A stretch of 33,795 bases of DNA from Calditrichota bacterium (GTDB lineage Bacteria > Electryoneota > AABM5-125-24 > Hatepunaeales > Hatepunaeaceae). This document shows positions 1-9,088 of this stretch, piece after piece. The DNA is taken from contig VGIQ01000018.1 in assembly GCA_016867835.1 (NCBI GenBank), forward strand, positions 1-33,795, in the 5' to 3' direction. Each line of letters begins with the position of its first letter. The stretch's first letter is position 1. The notes beneath the pieces are model-generated. The model did not search any database and was not told the DNA's origin. It saw only the letters and a list, made by a program, of their open reading frames with translations. The position numbers were made by a program, and so were the translations under genes.

Positions 1-450
1 GTAAGCCGGTGTCAGGGCAATCACCGGCCTGTCGCCGTGTGTGCCCCAGCGCGCTTGCATGATGTCGGACTGACCCAACTGGGTCGGCAGTCCGGTCGAT
101 GGCCCACCCCGCATCACATTGACGACGACGCAGGGCGCCTCGACCATATTGGCAAAGCCGATGTTCTCCTGCTTGAGGGAGAATCCGGGGCCGCTGGTCG
201 CGGTCATCACCTTTAGTCCGGCGATAGAGGCGCCGATTACGGCGCCCATAGCCGCGATTTCGTCTTCCATCTGGATGAACTTCCCCCCCACCTGGGGAAG
301 CCGCCTGGCCATCGTATGCGCAACCTCTGAGGAGGGCGTGATGGGGTATCCGGCAAAGAACCTGCAGCCGGCGGCTATTGCAGCCTCGGCAATGACCTCG
401 TTGCCGGGCATAAAGGCTATTCGTACAGCAGGACTTTCTGATCTATCCAA
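1..450 (-). CDS. korA: 2-oxoglutarate:ferredoxin oxidoreductase alpha subunit, partial
   Basis: This is the N-terminal ~150 residues of a 2-oxoacid:ferredoxin oxidoreductase alpha subunit; the rest lies beyond position 1. The family converts 2-oxoglutarate and CoA to succinyl-CoA, CO2 and reduced ferredoxin, or the reverse. The translation contains the family hallmarks GCRFFAGYPITPSSE near the N-terminus, then MEDEIAAMGAVIGAS and TATSGPGFSLKQENIG. I chose the TTG at 450-448 as start. A GGAG stands about 10 nt upstream, and the peptide before the internal ATG (409-411), ending VRIAFMPGNE, looks like real family sequence. That start overlaps the end of korD by 8 nt, so the two are probably translationally coupled. 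A start at the ATG (411) remains possible. Confidence 0.9.
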   Translation of the reverse strand, partial: MDRSESPAVRIAFMPGNEVIAEAAIAAGCRFFAGYPITPSSEVAHTMARRLPQVGGKFIQMEDEIAAMGAVIGASIAGLKVMTATSGPGFSLKQENIGFANMVEAPCVVVNVMRGGPSTGLPTQLGQSDIMQARWGTHGDRPVIALTPAY

Positions 451-784
451 CGGTAGACTTCTCCACGGCTTTAGCCTGCTTCTTAAGGTTATGCACCTCG
501 ATGGCGAAGTCGGGGCATTCGAGTTCGCAAAGCATGCAGGCATTACAGGCTTCCATATCGACAACTTCGACCATCAACCCCTCCCAACGGTCGGGCGTGA
601 CGATCATTTGAAGGACGTCTTTGGGGCAGACTTCCGCGCAAATCTCGCAGCCTTTGCAAAGGTGCCGGTGAATGACGATAGCGATTCCGCCCTCTTGATT
701 CCGGGTGGTCCGGGAGTCCTGGGTGCGTTGTTCGCCTTCCTCGTGGCCATCCCGCCGGATGGAACCGGCGGTTTGATTCGACAT
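443..784 (-). CDS. korD: 2-oxoglutarate oxidoreductase ferredoxin-like delta subunit (2x[4Fe-4S])
   Basis: A 113-residue ferredoxin with two [4Fe-4S] motifs: CKGCEICAEVCPKD and, about 40 residues later, CNACMLCELECPDF. In the KorDABC complex this subunit relays electrons from the thiamine-diphosphate catalytic core to free ferredoxin. The first ~33 residues are an unusual charged stretch rich in Arg, Glu and Gln, which ferredoxins of this kind normally lack, so the true start could lie further in. The ATG at 784 is the only strong start codon seen. It sits 92 nt downstream of sucD and overlaps korA, which fits a shared succinyl-CoA/2-oxoglutarate operon. Confidence 0.9.
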   Translation of the reverse strand: MSNQTAGSIRRDGHEEGEQRTQDSRTTRNQEGGIAIVIHRHLCKGCEICAEVCPKDVLQMIVTPDRWEGLMVEVVDMEACNACMLCELECPDFAIEVHNLKKQAKAVEKSTVG

Positions 785-812
785 TAGAAGTGTTCTCTTT
801 ATTTCAATCTCT

Positions 813-836
813 TGGAAGACGGATAAGAGTCTTCCA
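813..836 (-). repeat. Small hairpin between sucD and korD
   Basis: Two perfect 8-bp inverted arms, TGGAAGAC at 813-820 and GTCTTCCA at 829-836, with an 8-nt loop. No T-run follows on either strand, so it is not a clear intrinsic terminator. It may tune expression or mRNA stability between sucCD and korDA, as intercistronic hairpins can. Function is inference. Confidence 0.4.
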
Positions 837-876
837 TTGGGGTGGGATGAATCCCGCTCTCCAAGTCGCCAATTTA

Positions 877-1779
877 CTATTCGACTCTAAGTCCGGTCGA
901 ACCAGTGGTTCTGTTTAGCGCACTCAGCATTGCCCGGCCAATTTCTGCAGGACTCTCGGCAACTTCGGCTCCGGCTGCGCGGAGGGCAGCGATCTTATCG
1001 GCAGCAGTCCCCTTTCCACCGGCAATGATCGCTCCGGCGTGCCCCATTCGCCGTCCCGGAGGTGCCGTCCGGCCGGCTATGAAAGCCGCAACCGGCTTGC
1101 GCATCGACCGGCCGATGAACTCAGCCGCCCTCTCCTCGGCACTGCCGCCTATTTCCCCGATCATCACCACTCCATCGGTATCCGGGTCGTCATTGAAGAG
1201 TTCCAACAGGTCGGTGAACGACGTGCCGACGATTGGATCGCCTCCAATGCCGACGCAGGTCGATTGCCCCAGACCGAGGGTCGTCAACTGATTGACTGCC
1301 TCATAGGTGAGCGTTCCGGACCGGGAGATGAGACCGATCCGACCTTCCTTATGAATAAAGGCGGGCATTATCCCGACCTTGGCCTTGCCGGGGGAGATAA
1401 TTCCGGGGCAATTCGGCCCGATAAGCCGCACCGGTAGGTGCTTGATATGATGCCAGACCAGGAGCATATCGCGCGCCGGTATGCCCTCGGTGATGCAGAC
1501 GACCAACCTTATTCCAGCATCAGCGGCTTCGATGATCGCATCCGCGGCGTAGGGCGGTGGAACGAAGATCACCGAAGTATCGGCTCCCTGCTGCCGGACA
1601 GCCTCTTCGACGCTTTCGAACACGGGGATTTCGAGGTGTGTTGTTCCGCCTTTGCCGGGGGTAATCCCTCCGACAATCCGGGTGCCGTAGGCGAGCATCT
1701 GCTCGGTATGAAAGGTCCCTTCGCCGCCGGTGATGCCCTGAACGACGACGCGGGAAGCGGTATTAAGCAGGATGCTCAT
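877..1779 (-). CDS. sucD: Succinyl-CoA ligase (ADP-forming) alpha subunit
   Basis: A 300-residue SucD of normal family length. It starts with a CoA-binding Rossmann fold ([18 protein letters not shown]), contains the [10 protein letters not shown] segment, and carries the phosphohistidine region [14 protein letters not shown] with the active-site His. With SucC it interconverts succinyl-CoA plus ADP/GDP and phosphate with succinate, CoA and ATP/GTP. Its ATG directly abuts the sucC stop codon with no gap, so expression is surely coupled. The neighbouring Kor genes make or use its substrate succinyl-CoA, in an oxidative or reductive TCA branch. Confidence 0.96.
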   Translation of the reverse strand: MSILLNTASRVVVQGITGGEGTFHTEQMLAYGTRIVGGITPGKGGTTHLEIPVFESVEEAVRQQGADTSVIFVPPPYAADAIIEAADAGIRLVVCITEGIPARDMLLVWHHIKHLPVRLIGPNCPGIISPGKAKVGIMPAFIHKEGRIGLISRSGTLTYEAVNQLTTLGLGQSTCVGIGGDPIVGTSFTDLLELFNDDPDTDGVVMIGEIGGSAEERAAEFIGRSMRKPVAAFIAGRTAPPGRRMGHAGAIIAGGKGTAADKIAALRAAGAEVAESPAEIGRAMLSALNRTTGSTGLRVE

Positions 1780-2958
1780 TCATGCTCTCCCTTCCACAGA
1801 CTTGGCCGCCGCCACAACCTTCCTCGCCCCATCCTCGAAGTCGTCCGCAACGATGAACTTCAGCGGTGACTCACGCAACATCTGTGCCGCAAGGTCGGCA
1901 TTCGTTCCGGCCAGTCGGACGACTACTGGAACCGAAACCTTCAAGTCGGTCAGCGCGTCGATAATACCCTGAGCCACCCGGTCACACCGGACGATGCCGC
2001 CGAAGATATTGATCAGAACGGCTTTGACATTGGGATCCCGGACAATGATGCTGAAGCCGGCTTTGACCGTCTCGGCCTTGGCACCGCCCCCCACATCGAG
2101 AAAGTTGGCCGGTTCGCCGCCCGCCAGTTTAATGATGTCCATTGTTGCCATTGCCAGCCCGGCGCCGTTAACCATACAGCCAACGTTGCCGTTCAGTTTG
2201 ATATAGTTGAGGTTGAACTCCGACGCCTCAATCTCGGCAGGCTCCTCTTCGTCAAGATCGCGCAGTTCTAATATGTCGGAATGGCGGTCGAGGGCATTAT
2301 CGTCGAAGTTGAACTTGGCATCGAGTGCCAGCACTTCACCCGAATCTGTGACTACAAGCGGATTGATCTCAGCCAGCGAGGCGTCGCACTCCCGATAGGC
2401 ACGGTAGAGCCCGCTCAGAAATGCGGATCCGGCTTTGGCTTGGGCGCCAGATAGACCTAACGTCGTCGTCATCTTGCGCAATTGAAAGGGCCTCAACCCG
2501 GTCAAAGGGTCGATTCGGGTCTTGAGGATCTTCTCCGGTGTCTTGGCAGCGACCTTTTCGATCTCGACGCCTCCTTCGGTGGAGACCATAATGACATCAC
2601 AGGCGCTCTCCCGATCGAGCACTACACCGGCGTAAAGTTCACGGCTGATAACAGCGCCCTCTTCGATCAACAGCCGTTTGACGATACGCCCTTCAGGCCC
2701 GGTCTGATGCGTAACGAGGCGCATACCGAGCATATTCTGGGCAATCTGACGCACCTCATCGGGAGATTTGGCGACTTTGACACCGCCGCCCTTGCCGCGC
2801 CCACCGGCGTGAATCTGCGCCTTAACGACGACGGTTCCACCACCCAGTTGGAGTGCGGCTTGGACCGCCTCATCCGGTGTGAAAGCGGGCAATCCGTCCG
2901 GAACCGCTGCACCGAAACGGCGAAGGATCCCTTTGCCCTGATACTCGTGAATCTTCAT
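1780..2958 (-). CDS. sucC: Succinyl-CoA ligase (ADP-forming) beta subunit
   Basis: A 392-residue SucC, typical for the family. The N-terminal ATP-grasp domain opens with [16 protein letters not shown]. The segment [19 protein letters not shown] binds nucleotide, EINPLVV lies before the metal-binding region, and [16 protein letters not shown] belongs to the C-terminal CoA-ligase domain. It supplies nucleotide specificity and the succinate site to SucD. It lies 42 nt downstream of arcC and immediately upstream of sucD. No separate promoter was convincing in the short gap, so it is probably co-transcribed with arcC and the GTPase gene. Confidence 0.96.
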   Translation of the reverse strand: MKIHEYQGKGILRRFGAAVPDGLPAFTPDEAVQAALQLGGGTVVVKAQIHAGGRGKGGGVKVAKSPDEVRQIAQNMLGMRLVTHQTGPEGRIVKRLLIEEGAVISRELYAGVVLDRESACDVIMVSTEGGVEIEKVAAKTPEKILKTRIDPLTGLRPFQLRKMTTTLGLSGAQAKAGSAFLSGLYRAYRECDASLAEINPLVVTDSGEVLALDAKFNFDDNALDRHSDILELRDLDEEEPAEIEASEFNLNYIKLNGNVGCMVNGAGLAMATMDIIKLAGGEPANFLDVGGGAKAETVKAGFSIIVRDPNVKAVLINIFGGIVRCDRVAQGIIDALTDLKVSVPVVVRLAGTNADLAAQMLRESPLKFIVADDFEDGARKVVAAAKSVEGRA

Positions 2959-3000
2959 TGTAGAAGTTGTACATCCCCTTGGGTTTCTTATAGGAGGAAC

Positions 3001-3960
3001 TTAAGGCACAATCTCCGTGCCGCAACGACCGGCCAGTGCCTTCTGAATCTCGCCCAGCGCACAAATGATGGCGCGTTCGCCTCCGCGCTCGACGAATTGG
3101 ATCGCAGCCTCGACCTTTGGTCCCATCGATCCGGGAGGGAATTGGCCGCTTGCCATGTGGCGTCGGGCTTCACCGATGCGCATTATGGCTAAAGGTTCGG
3201 AACGGTCGGTGCCGTAGTTTAGCGAAACGCACTTGACATTTGTGACGATGATCAGTTCATCGGCTTCGATGTCGGTGGCGAGCACTGCAGCGGCACGATC
3301 CTTATCGACGACGGCGTCGATGCCTTCGAGACCCAATTCGGGATCGCGATAGACCGGAATGCCACCTCCTCCGGCGGCAATCACAACCACCCCCGACTGC
3401 ACCAACTCCCTTAATGCACGCCGATTGACGATTGCCAGTGGCAATGGAGAGCCGACGACCCGACGCCACTTGCCTCCGTTGCCGTAGGGTTTCATCGTCC
3501 AGCCTTCTTCACGGATGAAACTGCCGGCTGCGGTCTCATCATAGATTTGACCGATGAACTTGGTCGGTTCAGCCAGGGCGGGATCATCGCGACTGACGAT
3601 CACCTGGGTTATTACAGTCATTACCTGCCGATTGATTCCCTCCCGAGCCAGCCGATTTTGAAGTGACTGCTCGATCATATAACCCATAGAGCCTTCGGTA
3701 TCGGCGACGAGGACTCCGAGCGGCACCGGCGGCAGTTCGCTGCCCGCCAGTTCGACACGCCTTAGTGCTGCGCCGACCTGTGGACCATTGCCGTGGGTTA
3801 TAGCGAGATTGAACCCGCGCTGAAGCAAATCGACGATCCCGCCAAGGCTCTCGCGCGTGTGCCGGAATTGTGCGGCAATCGTCCCTGCCTCGCCGGGCGG
3901 CGAGAGGGCGTTTCCGCCAAGTGCGACGACGGCGCAACGTGGGCGGGGAGTAGAGCGCAT
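3001..3960 (-). CDS. arcC: Carbamate kinase
   Basis: A 319-residue amino-acid-kinase-fold protein, the normal size for carbamate kinase, which makes ATP from carbamoyl phosphate and ADP or runs in reverse. Seen in order: VVALGGNALSPPGE at the N-terminus, ITHGNGPQVGAAL, KPYGNGGKWRRVVGSP, VVIAAGGGGIPVYRD, and the ATP-site segment VDKDRAAAVLATDIEAD. No carbamoyltransferase or arginine deiminase gene is adjacent, so the usual arc operon context is missing. Instead it lies between a cyclic-2,3-DPG-synthetase-like gene (34 nt upstream) and sucC. It may serve purine or ureide fermentation, or another carbamoyl-phosphate source. That part is inference. Confidence 0.93.
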   Translation of the reverse strand: MRSTPRPRCAVVALGGNALSPPGEAGTIAAQFRHTRESLGGIVDLLQRGFNLAITHGNGPQVGAALRRVELAGSELPPVPLGVLVADTEGSMGYMIEQSLQNRLAREGINRQVMTVITQVIVSRDDPALAEPTKFIGQIYDETAAGSFIREEGWTMKPYGNGGKWRRVVGSPLPLAIVNRRALRELVQSGVVVIAAGGGGIPVYRDPELGLEGIDAVVDKDRAAAVLATDIEADELIIVTNVKCVSLNYGTDRSEPLAIMRIGEARRHMASGQFPPGSMGPKVEAAIQFVERGGERAIICALGEIQKALAGRCGTEIVP

Positions 3961-3994
3961 TTGAACGCCTGCCGGACTTAAAGGACTGGTCAGA

Positions 3995-5308
3995 TCAAAG
4001 GTAAGCGGCCAAGGCGTCGGTGAGAGTAGGCTGGCCTATCTCCTGAAGGTCGTAGGTTACACGCACGGTCGGCTTTTCGATGTCTATTATCCGACGCAGG
4101 TCGATAGGCGTTCCGATAATGACGACATCGGCGTCGGATCCGTTTATCGTTGCAGCCAGATCGTCCATCTGCTGACGGCTGTAGCCCATTGCCGGGAGAA
4201 CCGGCCCGATATCAGGATAGGTGGCAAAGGTATCAAGAAGAGTCCCCACCAGAAACGCACGGGGATCGACCAGATCGACCGCGCCGAACTTGTGAGCAGC
4301 GACGACACCGGCACCGAAGGTCATCTCACCGTGGGTCACGGTCGGCCCATCCTCCACCACCAGCGCCCGCATTCCCCGGATGGCGCTGGCGTTCTCAACG
4401 TTGATAGGCGATGCCGCATCTATTACTATTGCAGCAGGATTGGCGCTTCGAATGTTGTCGCGCACTTCCTCGATATCCTCGGGATCGGCCGACTCGATCT
4501 TATTGATGACAACGACATCCGCGCGTCGAAGATTAACTTCGCCCGGATGATACCCGACTTCGTGGCCGGGGCGAAGCGGATCGACGACGGTGATATGAAG
4601 ATTGGGCTGATAGAACGGCAGGTCGTTGTTACCGCCGTCCCAGAGGATGATGTCGGCTTCCTGCTCGACCTGCTTCAGAATGGCCTCGTAATCAATGCCG
4701 GCATAGACGATCATCCCTCGCACCAGATGCGGTTCATATTCCTCCATCTCTTCGATGGTGCATTGTTGACGCTCGAGGTCTTCAATGGCTGCGAACCGCT
4801 GAACTCGCTGCCTAACCAGATCTCCATACGGCATCGGATGCCGCACCACGGCGACCTTTCTCCCGGCACCAGCGAGCAACGCTGCAACGCGTCGGGTAGT
4901 CTGGCTCTTGCCGCAGCCGGTCCGGACGGCCGTTACGGCAATGACCGGCTTGCGCGACTTTAGCATCGTAGCCGAAGGCCCAAGCAGAGTGAAGTTGGCT
5001 CCGGCAGCCAGCACGCGTGCGCCCTTGTTCATCAAGTGCTGATACGAGATGTCGCTATAGGAGAAATAGACGTCTGCGACGCTTGCGCGTTCAATAAGGC
5101 GGGTCAAGTCGTCTTCCGGGACGATGGGGATTCCCTTCGGATAATCGGTTCCGGCCAGTTCCGAGGGATAAAGGCGGTCGTCGATGTCGGGTATCTGAGC
5201 CGCGGTGAAAGCGACGACGCGGACATCGGAACGGCCCCTGAAGACCGTGTTGAAGTTGTGGAAGTCGCGACCGGCGGCTCCCATGATGACTATTTGTCGG
5301 GGTTCCAT
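3995..5308 (-). CDS. Cyclic 2,3-diphosphoglycerate synthetase-like P-loop GTPase
   Basis: A 437-residue protein resembling the family annotated as cyclic 2,3-diphosphoglycerate synthetase, which archaea use to make a thermoprotective solute. The N-terminal ~130 residues form a Rossmann-like region (IVIMGAAGRDFHNFNTVF). A P-loop follows at about residue 145 (TAVRTGCGKSQTTR), then LWDGGNNDLPF, DPLRPGHEVGYHPGE and a guanine-recognition-like NKIE segment. The length is close to the archaeal enzymes. In bacteria the substrate is not established, so I do not assign cDPG synthesis. The ATG is preceded by AGCAGG. A promoter (5351-5379) lies 43 nt upstream, making this the first gene of the arcC-sucCD-korDA run. 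Confidence 0.75.
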   Translation of the reverse strand: MEPRQIVIMGAAGRDFHNFNTVFRGRSDVRVVAFTAAQIPDIDDRLYPSELAGTDYPKGIPIVPEDDLTRLIERASVADVYFSYSDISYQHLMNKGARVLAAGANFTLLGPSATMLKSRKPVIAVTAVRTGCGKSQTTRRVAALLAGAGRKVAVVRHPMPYGDLVRQRVQRFAAIEDLERQQCTIEEMEEYEPHLVRGMIVYAGIDYEAILKQVEQEADIILWDGGNNDLPFYQPNLHITVVDPLRPGHEVGYHPGEVNLRRADVVVINKIESADPEDIEEVRDNIRSANPAAIVIDAASPINVENASAIRGMRALVVEDGPTVTHGEMTFGAGVVAAHKFGAVDLVDPRAFLVGTLLDTFATYPDIGPVLPAMGYSRQQMDDLAATINGSDADVVIIGTPIDLRRIIDIEKPTVRVTYDLQEIGQPTLTDALAAYL

Positions 5309-5350
5309 TGCCTGCTGCTAATTGTTCGCTGGACTGGAATGTAAGACTGA

Positions 5351-5379
5351 AATATAGGCAACTCTTTTAAGACGGGCAA
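5351..5379 (-). promoter_or_regulatory. Sigma-70-like promoter for the GTPase-arcC-sucCD-kor operon
   Basis: On the minus strand, -35 TTGCCC (5379-5374) and -10 TATATT (5356-5351) are separated by 17 nt. Transcription would start near 5344, about 36 nt before the ATG at 5308. The same -10 hexamer recurs at three other promoters in this window. Confidence 0.65.
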
Positions 5380-5424
5380 CCGAAGGGATGGCTTTGCGGT
5401 TCGCTATCGCCATTTGGAGGCACG

Positions 5425-5457
5425 AAAAAGGGGTGCAAGTCTTCACTCGCACCCCTT
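5425..5457 (-). terminator. Intrinsic terminator after the T9SS-type secreted protein
   Basis: A 9-bp GC-rich stem (AAGGGGTGC 5428-5436 paired with GCACCCCTT 5449-5457) has a 12-nt loop. On the minus strand it is followed by TTTTT (5429-5425). It lies 26 nt past the stop codon of the gene ending at 5483, so it ends the clpC transcript. Confidence 0.85.
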
Positions 5458-5482
5458 GGCATTGCGAAACAGTAGAAGTTCG

Positions 5483-6502
5483 TTATCGCAGAAACAGGAT
5501 GCTTTGCCAGCGCACTGCGGACGGAGTCGTCAGCCGCACCAAATAGAGTCCGGTAGCAAGGTCATCGGCTGCAACGGTCAATTGACCGTTCGAGGTCGTT
5601 GCAGGCAGGGAGAATCTATGCACCCGTCGTCCCGATGGATCGTAAAGCGCAATCTCAAAGGGAATTCCAAAGGGCACAGCGTAGTCAAGGCGGGTCGTGG
5701 CGTTAAAGGGATTCGGATAGGCCGTGGTCAGTAACAGGTTATTCGGGAGGATGCGTCCGCCCGGCTCGATGACAGCCTGAATGCTGTCGTTTGCTACGAT
5801 GGCTCTCAGCGCAAAGTTGAAGCCTCGTCTTGGCCCGCCGAAGGAGATTTCGATCAGTTTCTTCCAGGACTCGTCAGGACCACTCCAGAGTCCACTCCGG
5901 TCCGACTCGCGAAACCGCCCGTCATCCACAAAGAAAGATAGCAGGTCGCCCTCATTCTCATCCGCCACAAGTTCAAAGACAAGGTGGAAGTCAATGGAGT
6001 CGTTGTAAGATATCCCTAATGACCGCAAGTCGATGAAGTTAAAGATCATCTGACGCCAACTGGGGCTGAAGGTCAACTGCTCGTAAGGGACATAGATTGA
6101 GTCGATAGCATCGACCGGATACCCGGGTTCGTCGTTTTCATTGGCGCCACTCTCATAAACGATGACCCGGCAGTTTGGGGTGCCTATGGTATCGCCATTA
6201 TGGTTCGGCCCAACGGCATAAAAGGCAGCCAGAGCGCCAACGAGCCGGAAGGGATGAAAGGGCGGTGAGAAGCGGACGTTGTAGTAGTGATCTCCGGCAT
6301 CATTGGGGATGTCGATGGCCGAGTAGCCGCCCTGGGCGTAGTCGTGAAAGAGGGTGTCATTCTCGTCGGCTCCAGCAGGACGCGGCATATTGGGCATCGA
6401 CACCAGGCCATTTCCTTCCGCCGGTCGCAAGACGCGACCGGAGGCAAAAGCCGCTAACTGCATACCTCCCAGGATGCAGAGCGTTAGGGCTAAACGCTTC
6501 AC
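5483..6502 (-). CDS. Secreted protein with C-terminal T9SS type A sorting domain
   Basis: A 339-residue protein of unknown function. Residues 1-21 form a signal peptide ([20 protein letters not shown]). The middle has no fold I can name; it is rich in Asp/Asn, Tyr and Phe like beta-sandwich surface proteins. The last ~75 residues match the type IX secretion sorting domain: TAYPNPFNATTRLDY, then a Gly-Arg-Arg turn (YDPSGRRVHRF), then DLATGLYLVRL. Such domains direct export through the outer membrane and anchoring at the surface. The GTG start overlaps the clpC stop codon in a GTGA, with a good GGAGG upstream, so it is translationally coupled to clpC. A terminator follows. Confidence 0.85.
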   Translation of the reverse strand: MKRLALTLCILGGMQLAAFASGRVLRPAEGNGLVSMPNMPRPAGADENDTLFHDYAQGGYSAIDIPNDAGDHYYNVRFSPPFHPFRLVGALAAFYAVGPNHNGDTIGTPNCRVIVYESGANENDEPGYPVDAIDSIYVPYEQLTFSPSWRQMIFNFIDLRSLGISYNDSIDFHLVFELVADENEGDLLSFFVDDGRFRESDRSGLWSGPDESWKKLIEISFGGPRRGFNFALRAIVANDSIQAVIEPGGRILPNNLLLTTAYPNPFNATTRLDYAVPFGIPFEIALYDPSGRRVHRFSLPATTSNGQLTVAADDLATGLYLVRLTTPSAVRWQSILFLR

Positions 6503-8979
6503 TGCCTTTCCTCCACTGCCACCGGTTGCAACTTAGGCCTGACGATGTTAAACGTCAACTCGCCGCGCCGGACGCCAACTCCAATCTGCGAGCCGGGAGG
6601 GAGTTGTTCCCGCAACATCTCATCGGCGAGCGGGTCTTCCAACATACGCTGCAATGCCCTTCGCAAGGTCCGGGCGCCGGTCTCACTGCTGAAGCCCTCT
6701 TCGGCGATGGCCTCCCTGGCTGCAGGTGATACCTTCAAGTCCAGCCCCTGGTCGCGAAGTTTGGCTGAAACCTCACTTAGATAGACATCGAGGATATGAA
6801 GTATCTCGGGACGACCGAGCGGATGAAATACGATTACTTCATCGACCCGGTTAAGAAACTCAGGACGGAAGATGTCCTTCATGATGCCCGTCATTCTCTC
6901 CGACATGCGGGCAAAGTCAACATCAGCCTTCTTGCCGAATTCACCGAAACCGAAGTCGTGCGATTTGGAAGCCTCCCGGGTGCCGAGATTGGAGGTCATT
7001 ATCAAGATCGTGTTCTTAAAGTCAACCTGCCGACCGCTGCCGTCGGTCAGAAGCCCGGCGTCGAGCACTTGCAAGAGGAGGTTGAAGACATCGGGATGAG
7101 CCTTCTCGATTTCGTCGAGCAGGACGACCGAGTAAGGCTTCCGGCGAACGCGCTCGGTCAACTGACCGCCTTCATCGTAGCCGACATAACCCGGAGGCGC
7201 ACCGATCAGGCGGGAGACGTTGAACTTCTCCATATACTCCGACATATCGATCCGTATGAGCGACTTCGGGTCTTCAAACAGGAATTCGGCAAGGACCCGA
7301 GCGGTCTCAGTCTTCCCTACTCCGGAAGGACCAAGGAATATAAATGAACCTATCGGCCGATTGCGAAGATTGAGCCCGGTGCGGTTGCGGCGTATGGCTT
7401 TGGCAATGGCGTTGATCGCTTTCGACTGCCCGATAATTTTGCGTCCGATTTCGCCTTCGATCTTGAGCAAACGCGCAGATTCCGTCACAACGACCCTTGT
7501 AACCGGAATACCGGTCATCATCGCCACGATTTCCGCCACCTGGTCGGCGTCTATCTGAACCGGCTTTTCACGCGTTACTTTCTCCCACTCATCGCGCTCG
7601 AAGGTCAATTGCTCGTCGAGCCGTTTCTTGCGGTCGCGGATCTGTGCCGCCAGTTCGTACTCCTGCCGGCGGACATAATCCTCCTTTAACTTCCGGAGCC
7701 GCTCCGACTCACGTTCGAGGTCGCGGATGTTCTCCGGGACCGTGATGTGAGTAAGTCGGGCGCGGGAACCGGTTTCGTCGATGACGTCGAGGGCTTTATC
7801 AGGTAAAAAGCGATCAGTGATATAGCGGTCGGCAAGGGTTACCGCAGCACGAATCGCTTCGGGAGTATAGACGACGTTGTGGTGATGCTCGTAGCGCGAC
7901 TTGAGTCCGCTTAAGATGGCAATGGTCTCTTCGACTGTTGGGGGATCGACCAGTACCTTTTGGAAGCGCCGCTCGAGGGCGCCGTCTTTTTCGACATACT
8001 GCCGGTATTCGTTCAGCGTCGTCGCGCCGATGCACTGCAGTTCACCGCGCGCCAGCGCCGGCTTGAACATATTTGAAGCGTCGAGCGATCCGGACGCCGA
8101 TCCAGCCCCGACGATGGTGTGGAGTTCGTCGAGGAAGATGATGATGTGAGAGTTCTTTTCGAGTTCGTTGATGATAGCCTTTAGGCGTTCCTCGAACTGC
8201 CCCCGATACTTCGTCCCGGCGACAAGAGCGCCCAGATCCAAGACCACAACGCGCTTGTTGAAGAGCATTGGGGAGACCTTTTGCTCGTGGATGCGTAGCG
8301 CCAGACCTTCGACGATGGCAGTCTTCCCGACGCCCGGATCGCCGATCAGGACGGGGTTGTTTTTCTTGCGCCGGGAGAGAATCTGAGCGACGCGCTCGAT
8401 CTCTCGCTCGCGTCCGATGATAGGATCGAGTTTGCCGGACTGGGCCAGACGGGTCAGATCGCGGCTGTAATGGTCGAGCACTGGTGTTTTGCTCTTCTCA
8501 ACCGGAGCCGCCGTCTCCGTCTTGCCGGTTGAGTGTCCGCCGCTCTCGCGCAAGATGTTATCAAGTTCGCCCTTGATGGCATCGTAGGAGAGATTGAATC
8601 CCATCAAAATCTGTCCAGCGAGGCCGTCATCGTCCTTGGCCAGGGAGAGGAGAAGATGCTCCGTCCCGATGACATCGTTGTGATAATTCTTGACTTCGAG
8701 ATAAGCCAATTTGAGCACTCTCTCAACGCGCTTGGTGAAGGGGATATTGCCCAACTTGAGCGTCGTCGAGGATGCTCCGGCGGTTTCCTCGATCGCCTCC
8801 CGCAGTTCGTCCGGGTCGCAGCCAAGGTTTTGAATGATGCGAATCGCCATGCCTTCACCGAGCCGAAGCATTCCCAGCAGGAGATGCTCGGTGCCGATGG
8901 CGTCATGGCCTAATCTAAGTGCTTCGTCGCGTGCATATTGAAGCACTTGTTGAACCCGGAAGGAGAACTTATTGGTCAT
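6499..8979 (-). CDS. clpC: ATP-dependent Clp protease ATPase subunit ClpC
   Basis: An 826-residue HSP100 unfoldase that feeds proteins to ClpP. Two Clp-N repeats occupy residues 1-145. The first AAA+ module has Walker A GDPGVGKT (213-220) and Walker [15 protein letters not shown]-type coiled middle domain ([17 protein letters not shown]) identifies ClpC rather than ClpB or ClpA. The second AAA+ module has [10 protein letters not shown] and [14 protein letters not shown], then the ClpB D2-small domain. Length is normal. Transcription starts from a near-consensus promoter at 9060-9088, leaving a leader of about 75 nt. No Shine-Dalgarno is obvious before the ATG. No clpP, mcsA or ctsR gene is adjacent, and no CIRCE operator was found. 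Confidence 0.97.
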   Translation of the reverse strand: MTNKFSFRVQQVLQYARDEALRLGHDAIGTEHLLLGMLRLGEGMAIRIIQNLGCDPDELREAIEETAGASSTTLKLGNIPFTKRVERVLKLAYLEVKNYHNDVIGTEHLLLSLAKDDDGLAGQILMGFNLSYDAIKGELDNILRESGGHSTGKTETAAPVEKSKTPVLDHYSRDLTRLAQSGKLDPIIGREREIERVAQILSRRKKNNPVLIGDPGVGKTAIVEGLALRIHEQKVSPMLFNKRVVVLDLGALVAGTKYRGQFEERLKAIINELEKNSHIIIFLDELHTIVGAGSASGSLDASNMFKPALARGELQCIGATTLNEYRQYVEKDGALERRFQKVLVDPPTVEETIAILSGLKSRYEHHHNVVYTPEAIRAAVTLADRYITDRFLPDKALDVIDETGSRARLTHITVPENIRDLERESERLRKLKEDYVRRQEYELAAQIRDRKKRLDEQLTFERDEWEKVTREKPVQIDADQVAEIVAMMTGIPVTRVVVTESARLLKIEGEIGRKIIGQSKAINAIAKAIRRNRTGLNLRNRPIGSFIFLGPSGVGKTETARVLAEFLFEDPKSLIRIDMSEYMEKFNVSRLIGAPPGYVGYDEGGQLTERVRRKPYSVVLLDEIEKAHPDVFNLLLQVLDAGLLTDGSGRQVDFKNTILIMTSNLGTREASKSHDFGFGEFGKKADVDFARMSERMTGIMKDIFRPEFLNRVDEVIVFHPLGRPEILHILDVYLSEVSAKLRDQGLDLKVSPAAREAIAEEGFSSETGARTLRRALQRMLEDPLADEMLREQLPPGSQIGVGVRRGELTFNIVRPKLQPVAVEERQ

Positions 8980-9059
8980 TACTGAAGTTCTGGTGAAATC
9001 TCAACCGCTCGCAAGCGATGGAAGTGAGTGAACCGGATCGAGGGCATTGTATAGTAGTC

Positions 9060-9088
9060 AATATAGTGCCTTCGCCGGCTTCTGTCAA
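9060..9088 (-). promoter_or_regulatory. Near-consensus sigma-70 promoter for clpC
   Basis: On the minus strand, a perfect -35 TTGACA (9088-9083), a 17-nt spacer and -10 TATATT (9065-9060). The -35 hexamer contains the TGA stop codon of lolD (9087-9085), so clpC can be transcribed independently of the upstream operon. Confidence 0.85.

Noticed and set aside
119-787. 222-codon plus-strand open frame across korA/korD
   Set aside because: The opposite strand encodes clear KorA and KorD motifs; this frame is a composition artefact.
4292-4963. 223-codon plus-strand open frame
   Set aside because: It is the antisense shadow of the cDPG-synthetase-like gene, with no family-like motif and no ribosome-binding site of note.
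8980-9059. CIRCE or CtsR operator in the clpC leader
   Set aside because: No TTAGCACTC/GAGTGCTAA pair or CtsR heptad repeat is visible; only a short GC-rich stem near 9008-9020.
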